In this document: positions 56,739 through 64,000 of the stretch, piece after piece
How positions within the stretch are numbered: position 1 is the first letter of the stretch
Layout: each line of letters opens with the position of its first letter
NCBI RefSeq assembly: GCF_000372725.1
Contig: NW_005197426.1
Coordinates: 327,599 to 391,598 of the forward strand
DNA: 64,000 nucleotides
Direction of reading: 5' to 3'
DNA from: Emiliania huxleyi CCMP1516
Lineage: Eukaryota > Haptophyta > Isochrysidales > Noelaerhabdaceae
Program-made: the position numbers and the translations under genes
Notes under the pieces: model-generated
Told to the model about the DNA's origin: nothing
Seen by the model: only the letters and a program-made list of their open reading frames with translations
The model's database searches: none

Positions 56739-57696
56739 ATGAAAACTCTCTACCTCAACGGCAACGAGATCGGCGAGGAGGGCGCCAAGGCACTGGTCCG
56801 CTCTGCGCGTCAACGGGGTGCTGAAAACCCTCAACATCGGCAACAACAATATCGGCCCCAAGGGCGTCGCCGCGATCGCCGAGGCGCTGCGCGGCAACGG
56901 GGTGCTGACCTCCTTGGACGTGGGCTTCAACGGCCTCACCAAGGAGCAGGCCCTCGGCATCGTCCGCGTCGAGCGGCAGCGCAACAAGCTGACCTCGCTG
57001 GGCTTGGCTGGCTGCCGTGTCGGCCCGACTGGCGCGGCAGAGATCGCCGAGTACGTGTCGGGCAGCGCGGTATTGACCTCCTTGGACGTAAGCAAGCACC
57101 AACATGGCCGAGGAGGCGGCCCTCAGCATCGTGCGTGTGTCGAGCGGCAGCGCAACAAGCTGACTTTGCTGTGCTTGGGTGGCTGCGGCATCGGCCCGAC
57201 TGGCGCCGCAGAGATCGCCGACTACGTGTCGGGCAGCGGGGTGCTGAAAACCCTCAACCTCGAGTCGAACAACATCGGCGGCGAGACAGGCTACATCGAG
57301 GCGAGCGAGGTCGAGGGCGAGTCCAAGGAGGTCGGAGCTAAGGTGATCTACCAGGGACGTGAGATGGTTGTGAGCGTGGGGGTGGACTCCGACGGCGACC
57401 TGAAGCTGGTCGATATAGTGCAGACGGGCGTACTCGCGATCGCCAAGGCCCTCGAGGTCAACGCGGTGCTGAACTCCTTGGACGTGGGCTTCAACGGCCT
57501 CACCGAGGAGGCGGCCCTCAGCATCGTGCGTGTCCAGCGGCAGCGCAACAAGCCGACCTCGCTGGGCCTTGCTCGCTGCAATATCGGCCCAACTGTCGCC
57601 GTAGAGATTGCCCAGTACGTTTCGGACAGCGAGGTGCTGGAGAAAATCGACCTGTCCTCCGTGTCAACCGTTTGGGCGACGAGGGGGAGGGAGTGA
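56739..57696 (+). pseudogene. Leucine-rich-repeat protein, frame-disrupted
   Basis: A ribonuclease-inhibitor-type LRR gene. Blocks: MKTLYLNGNEIGEEGAKALV, VLKTLNIGNNNIGPKGVAAI, VLTSLDVGFNGLTKEQALGI, LTSLGLAGCRVGPTGAAEIA, VLKTLNLESNNIGGETGY, then an island (KEVGAKVIYQGREMVVSVGV, DSDGDLKLVDI) common in algal LRR proteins, and more LRRs to VLEKIDLSS. The frame changes between the first LRR (ALVRSA) and the second (near 56805-56820), and an LRR near 57090-57140 reads correctly only in another frame (SSTNMAEEAALSIVR instead of KHQHGRGGGPQHR). No splice sites explain these, so I read it as a decaying copy. About eight repeats remain. Sequencing error cannot be excluded. Confidence 0.6.
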
Positions 57697-58059
57697 TTCG
57701 AGATGCGGTGAGCGGGCGGGAAGGGTTCGCGCTCGAGATGTGAGTGGATAGAGCGGAGCCTGCGCAGGGATGTCATGCTCTAGAGACATGTAGCCCAGTC
57801 TGTCCCAGTAGCTGTGGCGTTTGAGCATGATCTCATTTCTCGGCCGGGTGGTCGACAGCGGGGGCCGGGTGGTCCTGACCTGTGCCCTGACCCCTGTGGG
57901 AGGGACACGCGCGAGCTCGAGGTCGAGCGCGCGAGAGCCCCCCCCCCCCACCCACCACCACTGTGTGTGTGAATAAGTGTGGAGAAATTTACCTTACCTG
58001 ACCTTACCTGATCATTTCTGCCTGGGACACAGCGTGAGAGCCCCTCGCCTGTCAGACAC
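57697..58059. other. No gene seen
   Basis: Contains a poly-C/CCCACC tract near 57937-57955 and TACCTGACCT repeats near 57990-58010. Nothing else is recognised. Confidence 0.45.
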
Positions 58060-58200
58060 GCACCCGACAGCACCCGACAGCACTGACAGCACCTGACAGC
58101 TGGTCTGACAGACGGAGAGGCACTTGACAGTGCCTGACAGCTGCCCGACAGCCCGACAGATCACCTGACAGCACCTGACAGCCTGACAGCCAGGGCTCAG
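58060..58200 (+). repeat. (ACCTGACAGC)n minisatellite
   Basis: About a dozen diverged 10-11 bp units around TGACAGC, such as CACCTGACAGC, CACCCGACAGC and GCCTGACAGC. Non-coding. Confidence 0.95.
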
Positions 58201-58926
58201 TTAGGCTGCCCTCGCTTCAACTTTAGCAGGGTGCTTAATTGTGATACGAGTGGGACCCAGAGATGCAGAGTACCCACATGATGTGCGTTCCTATGGGGCA
58301 GAGCTCAGCCATCCCTGCGTCAGCCGCTCCAGCACAGCAGTACAGCAGAGCGCAGCACGAAGGCTGGCGCGGGTAGTTGCACGAGTCAAAAGCTGCCGGC
58401 CTCAAGCCGGCCAAGCGAGGCCGCGAGGCGCCAGCCGCCAGCGCCGCAAAGCCAAAGGGCAAGGCAGCCGATCGAGGGGCCAGCCGAGGGCGGCTCGGAG
58501 GCGGCGGCGGCGTGAGCTGGGACGATGTGTTTGGGAGATGGAAGCTGAGCCTGGGGGCACGTGTGGGACCGCGCGGAAAGCGGATGGTAATGAGCGCGAG
58601 TGGTGTTGAGCGCCGGTTGACGGCCGGCTCAACCGTTGTCACGAGATGTTTCTTTTTCAGTCTCGCTGGAGCCGCAGCGACACACACGCGAGAGCGAGCG
58701 CGAGCGCGGAGGACGCAGAGAGCCCAGGCAGGAGCTCCCGGGCCGCCCCAGCCGGGGGCAAACTAACTTTCCGACCACCGTCCGCGCGCGGGGATCCGGC
58801 TCACATCTCAGTCAACATGGTACATGCGCTGACCCGCTCCGGCGAGCGCGTCCTTGATGCACGATGGAAGCTACCAAACGCTCCACAGCGAGAGTCTAGC
58901 CACGCTCTTCTTCGTTGAGCAGCTCG
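58201..58926. other. Intergenic, no firm gene
   Basis: A plus-strand frame at 58377-58766 (SWDDVFGRWKLSLGARVGP) is open but unrecognised. Basic frames on both strands are GC artefacts. Confidence 0.4.
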
Positions 58927-61536
58927 CTATGAGCGCTGGGCCGCCTCGTCCGCTGCCATCCTGGCGGCAGTCGCCCTGGCCCTCGCAGCGGCTGCAGCAG
59001 CACGCAACGCCTCTGCAGCGGCCGCCGCCTCCTCGAGCGCTGTCTCGTGCCCCTCACGCACCGCCTTGGCCCTCTCAAACGCCGCCTCGGCCTCCGCCTC
59101 TGCCACCTTTGACATCGCCTGCACTGCCTCGGCGTCCACCAGCGCCGCCACTGCCGCCGCCTCGGCCTCCTCCACTGCCTCCGCCTCCTCCTCCATTTCA
59201 TCGGCCTCAGCGTCCAAGCGTACCGCCTCGGCCACCTTGGCCGACGCCGCTGCCTGGCTCTCCGGCGTGATGCCGAGTCGGATCCTCTCCTCGGTGAGCG
59301 TCTCGAGAAGCAGGAGAAGCCTCGCCTCCTCGGCCTTCTTTGCCGCCTCGGCTGCGTCTGCCTCCGACGGCGCCTCGGCAACCTCCTCGGGCCCCTGCGA
59401 TGGCCCCGCCCCGCCCGCCCCGCTGCCCTTCTTCTTCTTCTTCTTGCCCTTCTTGCCCTTGGCGCGCTCCGCCTCGACCTCCGCCAGCAGCTCCTCGGCG
59501 TGCCGCGCCGCCTCCTTCTCCTCCGCCGCCCTCTGCGCCTCCCTCTCCGCCGCTCCCGCGGCCCACGCCACCTCCGCCGCCGCCGCCGCATGCTCCTCGA
59601 AGACGCGAACGCACTCGGCGTGGCCCTGCTCCGTGGCGCACTGCAGCGCGGTCTTTCCCTCCGTATCGCACAGCGTCGTATCTGCGCCCGCCCGCAGCAA
59701 GCGGAGCACGACGGTGGAATGGCCGAAGAAGGCGGCGTCCATCAGCGCGGTGCCGCCGTCGCTGTCCTGCACGTTGATCGTCGCGCCACGTCGCAGCAGC
59801 TGCTCGACCACCTGCTCGTAGCCGTCCTGGGCTGCGAGTTTCAGCGCGGTGTTGCCGTTGCTGCCCCGCTGGTCGACCCTCGCGCCTCGCTGCAGCAACA
59901 GCTCGACCACCTGCTCGTAGCCGTCCTGGGCGGCGAGTATCAGCGCAGTAACCCCACCGATGTTCTGATGGTTGACTTCCGTGCCGTGCTGCAGAAGTGA
60001 GTCGACCGCCCGCTCGTGGCCTTTGTTGGCGACAAATAGCGCGGTGTCGCCGTTGATGTTCTGCCAGTGAATATCCGCACCGCTCCGCAGCAGAAGGCCC
60101 ACCACCTGCTCGCGTCCTTCCTGGGCGGCGAGCATCAGCGCGGTATCGCCGTGGCAGTTTCGCAGGCTGATGTCCGCCCCGTGCTGCAGCAGCATGTCGA
60201 CCACCCGCTCGCTGCCATGGAAAGCGGCGACCATGAGGGCGGTGTTCTCTTCGCTGGTCTGCACGTTGATCTCCGCGTCGCGCAGGAGCAGCGAGTGGAC
60301 CACCCGCTCGTGGCCGTTGCCGGCGGCGAGGATCAGTGCAGTACTGCCAACGCTATCGCGCAGGTTGATCGCCGCGCCGTGCCTGATCAGCGTGTCGATC
60401 ACTTTCTCGTGGCCATTGCCAGCGGCGCCTATCAGCGCGGTGCCGCCGAAAGTAGTTTGCTGGTTGATCTCCGCGCCGTGCCGCAACGCCAACTCGACCA
60501 GGTGCTCGCAGCCGTTCAAGGCGGCGAGATTCAGCGCGGTAGTGCCTTCGCCGGTCTGCAACTCGAGGCCCGCACCGCGCTGGAGCAGCATCTCGGCCAG
60601 CCCCTCTTCGCCCTTCCCCATTGCGAGCATCAGCAGCGTCATGCCGCTCAGAGAGACGTCCGAAAAGACGTACTCGAACCTCGCATCGACCCACCCGCCG
60701 CCGTCTAGCCACGCCACCACCGCCGCCTCATCGCCTCGCAGAATCTCTTCTGGCACCACCCTGCTGCTCGGCGCCGCGATCGCGCCTCCCTCGCCGCTCG
60801 AATCAGAGGCCGCGGCACCCGCCGCGCCTGCGCCGCCTGCTTCGGCCGACGGTGCCTTGCTCCGGCCCGCTGCCACCTCCCCGAGATGCGTCCGGAAGGC
60901 CTGAACGCACTCGGCGTGGCCATCCTCCATGGCAATCTGCAGCGCCGTCTTGCCCACCGCATCGCGCAACGTCATGTCTGCGCCCGCCCGCAGCAAGCGG
61001 AGCACGACGGCGGGGTGGCTGAAACAGGCGGCGAGCATCAGCGCGGAGCGATTCTGTTGTTCTTCCTGCAGGTCGATCTCTGCGCCACGCCGCAGCAGCA
61101 GATCGACCAGCCGCTCGTTGCCGCCGTGGGCGGACGACACCAGCGCCGTTCCGATCTCCGCACCGTGCTGCAGCAGCACGTCCACCATTCGCTCGCGGCC
61201 GTAGTAGGCGGCAGTGTTGAGCGCAGTGGTGCCGCAACTGTTCTGCAGGTTTATCTTTGCGCCACGCTTCAGGAGGAGCTCGACAATCTGCGCGTGCCCG
61301 TTCTGTGCGGCGATCATCAGCAGGGTGCATGGAATCGTAACGCCGCTGACCTCAGAGGGTCGCTCAGCGAGAGTGTCGGCCTTCCCGCCGTCATTCAGCC
61401 ACGATCGCACTGGTCCCATGCGGCCGTCCGCAGCCGCCTTCAAGACGTTCTTTGGGACTTCACCACCCGGCGCGCTGTCAGCAGACCGCGGCGGCGTGCG
61501 GAGCGCGGCGTTGGCGCGGGAGAGCGAGGCGGGCAT
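58927..61536 (-). CDS. Ankyrin-repeat protein (16 repeats) with coiled-coil tail
   Basis: One exon, 869 residues from Met 61536. Sixteen ankyrin repeats fall into two modules: five repeats (CTLLMIAAQNGHAQIVELLL to GKTALQIAMEDGHAECVQAF) and eleven (GMTLLMLAMGKGEEGLAEML to GKTALQCATEQGHAECVRVF). The modules end alike (VVLRLLRAGADMTLRDAV / VVLRLLRAGADTTLCDTE), so one arose from the other. Between them PEEILRGDEAAVVAWLDGGG restarts the pattern. The tail is Ala/Glu coiled coil with a KGKKGKKKKKKG basic patch and ends AARMAADEAAQRS. Ankyrin stacks bind proteins; no enzyme domain is present. The C-terminal tail matches the predicted last exon of the RCC1 gene. Confidence 0.85.
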   Translation of the reverse strand: MPASLSRANAALRTPPRSADSAPGGEVPKNVLKAAADGRMGPVRSWLNDGGKADTLAERPSEVSGVTIPCTLLMIAAQNGHAQIVELLLKRGAKINLQNSCGTTALNTAAYYGRERMVDVLLQHGAEIGTALVSSAHGGNERLVDLLLRRGAEIDLQEEQQNRSALMLAACFSHPAVVLRLLRAGADMTLRDAVGKTALQIAMEDGHAECVQAFRTHLGEVAAGRSKAPSAEAGGAGAAGAAASDSSGEGGAIAAPSSRVVPEEILRGDEAAVVAWLDGGGWVDARFEYVFSDVSLSGMTLLMLAMGKGEEGLAEMLLQRGAGLELQTGEGTTALNLAALNGCEHLVELALRHGAEINQQTTFGGTALIGAAGNGHEKVIDTLIRHGAAINLRDSVGSTALILAAGNGHERVVHSLLLRDAEINVQTSEENTALMVAAFHGSERVVDMLLQHGADISLRNCHGDTALMLAAQEGREQVVGLLLRSGADIHWQNINGDTALFVANKGHERAVDSLLQHGTEVNHQNIGGVTALILAAQDGYEQVVELLLQRGARVDQRGSNGNTALKLAAQDGYEQVVEQLLRRGATINVQDSDGGTALMDAAFFGHSTVVLRLLRAGADTTLCDTEGKTALQCATEQGHAECVRVFEEHAAAAAEVAWAAGAAEREAQRAAEEKEAARHAEELLAEVEAERAKGKKGKKKKKKGSGAGGAGPSQGPEEVAEAPSEADAAEAAKKAEEARLLLLLETLTEERIRLGITPESQAAASAKVAEAVRLDAEADEMEEEAEAVEEAEAAAVAALVDAEAVQAMSKVAEAEAEAAFERAKAVREGHETALEEAAAAAEALRAAAAAARARATAARMAADEAAQRS

Positions 61537-61538
61537 TC

Positions 61539-63092
61539 TCAGGCTGATTTCTTTTTCTGAGGCGCGGCCGCCACAAGGTTCCTGCGAGAGGTAGTGTTAT
61601 CGGACACGGCTCCGGGCTCTGATGCTGTGAGCCCCGGACCCTCCTTGCGAAGCACACACGCCGGTGTGGAAGGGGGAAGTCCGGAATCGCCGAGAGCAGC
61701 GCGTGGGAGCATGGCCTCGCGCTGGGAAAACTCTTTTGTCCTACTCACTCTTAGCCTTGAAGTACAACGACCTGGGTGTGAGCCAAGTCCGTGGCTAAGT
61801 CGAGTTGGGGCAGCGAGCGGCCTGTCATGTCGACTCGCCCATGCCCATTGGTACCTTGGATCGTCGTAAGATCCCGCGTCATCTTCCCAGACGTTGGTCA
61901 TGTCGGTGATGGTGAAGGAGGTTACGTATTGTTCGTACTCCTCGCCATCTTCGAAAGTAGTCACCATCTGTGATGTGGTGTTGGCGGCGCGGATCTTTGG
62001 GTCGCGGCACTTGGAGGGGTCCTTGAGCCAGCAGTGCTCGATATGGTGGTCTCCTCCGCATTTATGGCCGTTCGAGAGCTCGAAGGGGCACGAGGCTTTT
62101 GGGCGAGTGCACCCCTTTCGACCGCCTGGGTGCATGCCATTGCAGCGGGAGCATCGCTCCATCTTGAGGGGCTCGCCCTTCGTGTTCGAGTTAAAGGTCT
62201 TGCGTGGCTTCTCGTTTCGAGCGCCTCTCGGATCAGGTCGTCGACCGGTGGGCTTCTTGGGCGGCCCCGGGTTAGATCGAGGCTCCCTGTGGGCAGAGCC
62301 CGAAGGGCGACGATTGTCTTGCCTTCCTATCGGTCGAGTGCTCGTGGCGAGCACGGTCTGAGACTTGTTGCTCGAGCGGAGGGATGCTTCGCGTGTCTTT
62401 TTCTCTTGCATCATTTTGGACAGAGCCGTGACATGTCGGTGGTACCCGTCGGTGGGTGTCCCGAGATTGTAGCCGATCGTGTCGATGCAGTGGTCATAGA
62501 AGCCGTCAGTCTCCTTGGCGATAGAGTGGGTGAAATATTCGTACATCTCCGAGGCCGGAGGTTGCGGAGAGAGCATTTCGGCGTACGTGAGCCAGTTGTT
62601 CTTAAAGACTTGTGGGCTTGCACCCATGTCGAGCGTCATGCGTCGTAGCATGTTCATGAGGACGGGTTGGACTTGACGGCCCTCTAGAAAATCGGCTCGG
62701 AGGATGTTGAAGGCCTGGATGCCGCTTAGATTTGAACGTAGACTGATGGAGGCCTTGAGCGACTCGTCCTCGATGGCGTGGCACACATACTTGAGACCTT
62801 CTTGGAGGTTGGATTTGTGTACCTCGAGAGCCCGAGGGTCGGTGGGTGCCTCCAGAGGAGGGCCGACCGTGTAAGCGAGCAACCCATGAATACCGGCCCA
62901 CGCTCGGAACTGGAGCTCAAACAGGGCCATCGTCTCGGCCGAGATGTCTTGGCCTTTGAGTCGAGGCCAAGCGGCAGATGACCAAGGCACGCGATGCGGC
63001 GGAGAACCCTCCTGCGCCGGTGGAGCTGGGCGCCGAAGAGGTGTGTGATGAGTTGAGACCGCCGGAGTGCCTCGCTGTTCCTCCCCAGCCAC
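61539..63092 (-). mobile_element. Gag-like remnant of an LTR retroelement (fossil)
   Basis: A reading frame with a Gag-type helical region (about 62990-62500) and a basic segment with Cys/His knuckle-like motifs (about 62180-62020). Copia-type is more likely than Gypsy. No protease, integrase, reverse transcriptase or terminal repeats were seen nearby, so this is an isolated, incomplete element. It ends within a few bases of the ankyrin gene start. Confidence 0.6.
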
Positions 63093-64000
63093 GGTTGCCG
63101 GCGCGCCTCTGTAGGTGCTCAGTGCGCTCGAAGCGGCGGCGGAGGTTGGGCGCGGCGGCTTCGGCGTCGTCTATGCGGTCGAGCTGCCGTCGCTGCCGGG
63201 CTGGGGCCGCGTCGCCGTCAAGCGAGCCCTCTCAGGGGTGGATGCGAGGGAGGTGATGGCCGAGGTGTCCAACTTGCGGAGGTGCGCGCACCGGGACGTA
63301 TTGCCACTACTCGGCTACTGCGACGCGCCACGTGCGGCTTGCATCGTGGCGGCGCTCATGCGAGGCGGCTCGCTAGACGACCACCTCCTGCCCTCCCCTG
63401 ACGCGCGGGCGCGTCTGCAGAAGCTCGGCTTCAAAGGCACTCCGGGGCTGTCGTGGTGGCAGCGACTCTCGGCGGTCTGCGACGCGGCGAGGGCGCTGGT
63501 GCACCTCCACTCGAACAGCATTCTCCACCGCGATGTCAAGACGGCCAACATCCTGCTCGACGGCGCGCTGCTGCCGCTGCAGTCGGCGGGGGGCGAGAGG
63601 CGCGTCTACCCCGAGATCACCCGAGATTGCCCTAGGTTGCTCTAGATCGCTCGAGAGCTCCACTCCTTAGGCGCGTCTACCGCGCCTTCCTCTCCGACGT
63701 CGGTCTCGCCAAGGAGCGGGCGGGCGGTTCGATGACCATGGCGACCACTGCGACCAGCGCCATCTACTCGACCGGTTTCGCGGACCCGAACTTCCTCGAC
63801 TCGAACCAGCACTCGGCCAAGACGGACGCATACGGGATCGGGATCTCGCTGCTGATGGCGTTGACGGGCGGCGAGCCGTCCAGAGGCCTCAGGAGCACGT
63901 ACGAGGACGACGTCTTGGACATGGTCGCCGGCAAGGAGGGCGCCGGCCGCGGGCTGCTGCATGCGGCGTGGCGGGCGGCCCACTGGCCTCAGACGGCGAC
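62978..64000 (+). CDS. TKL-like protein kinase, 3-prime end beyond window
   Basis: Three exons are readable: 62978-63040 (MTKARDAAENPPAPVELGAE), 63115-63599 and 63671 onward. Spliced, the start reads ELGAEEVLSALEAAAEVGRG. Kinase motifs are GRGGFGVVYA (glycine loop), RVAVKRAL (Lys), LHRDVKTANILLDGAL (catalytic loop) and SDVGLAKE (DVG replacing DFG). YSTGFADPNFLDSN stands where GTxxYxDPE usually lies, then SAKTDAYGIGISLLMALTGG. Introns are 63041-63114 (74 nt, GT-AG) and 63600-63670 (71 nt, GC-AG), the latter with an 11-bp direct repeat. It resembles plant receptor-like cytoplasmic kinases in the catalytic core. The first exon overlaps, in antisense, the end of the Gag-like remnant, so that exon is less certain. 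Confidence 0.75.
63600..63670 (+). other. 71-nt GC-AG intron with 11-bp direct repeat
   Basis: The intron begins GCGCGTCTACC and the downstream exon begins with exactly the same 11 bases. The acceptor is CTCCTTAG. The join restores GGERRVYRAFLSDVGLAKE. Confidence 0.85.

Noticed and set aside
1-64000. tRNA, rRNA and CRISPR features
   Set aside because: No tRNA-like B-box context, rRNA core or regularly spaced identical repeats were found by eye; short tandem arrays present are minisatellites.

Overview
KIND OF ORGANISM. This is nuclear DNA of a eukaryote, probably a unicellular alga with a GC-rich, intron-bearing genome. A haptophyte (Emiliania / Chrysochromulina / Prymnesium type) fits best, but that is inference. 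The window holds a 26S proteasome ATPase, nicastrin, a sialyltransferase-like GT29 enzyme, F-box/RCC1 and ankyrin proteins, ShK and PAN/Apple secreted proteins with SPPPP linkers, and a plastid-type FKBP. Introns are short (about 48-150 nt where both ends could be read) and several start with GC rather than GT. A pelagophyte or another secondary-plastid alga is not excluded. One assembly gap (Ns, 54034-54411) falls inside a gene. LAYOUT. 1-7.7 kb: a TrmO-like tRNA methyltransferase, an unrecognised multi-exon gene, a PAN/Apple Pro-rich secreted protein, then a nest of A-tailed short repeats. 7.7-18.1 kb: an MFS transporter, an ASCH-AlkB fusion, nicastrin, and a U-box + NYN nuclease fusion. 18.1-24.6 kb: an ShK-repeat secreted protein, a 400-bp inverted-repeat element, a small unknown gene and a GT29 enzyme. 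25.1-30.2 kb: an ankyrin-JmjC membrane protein and an F-box/RCC1 protein. 30.5-33.3 kb: a repeat-dominated stretch with a 640-bp foldback hairpin. 33.3-38.9 kb: an apparently complete pogo-like DNA transposon bounded by TA, carrying a protein-kinase gene, a divergently transcribed small protein and a DDD transposase. 39.0-44.2 kb: a pseudo-phosphatase of the MDP-1 type, an FKBP, repeats and a SAM-domain protein. 44.3-52.3 kb: paired direct repeats, a class-C beta-lactamase-like protein with a repeat tail, a DUF616-like glycosyltransferase and a CE2-GH18 bifunctional chitin/carbohydrate enzyme. 53.3-64 kb: proteasome RPT6, a beta-propeller protein, a decayed LRR gene, a 16-ankyrin protein, a fossil Gag-like fragment of an LTR retroelement, and the 5-prime part of a TKL-like kinase that runs off the window. 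HOW THE PARTS RELATE. There are no operons; genes are independent and lie on both strands. Three themes recur. (1) Several introns begin with a near copy of the first bases of the downstream exon, as expected if introns arose by tandem duplication or by insertion of introner-like elements. (2) A short motif, AAAATTCTTTT followed by GC-rich sequence, lies just upstream of start codons of unrelated genes and may be a core-promoter or 5-prime-leader signal. (3) Secreted and surface functions are over-represented: PAN, ShK, GT29, DUF616, CE2-GH18, nicastrin.
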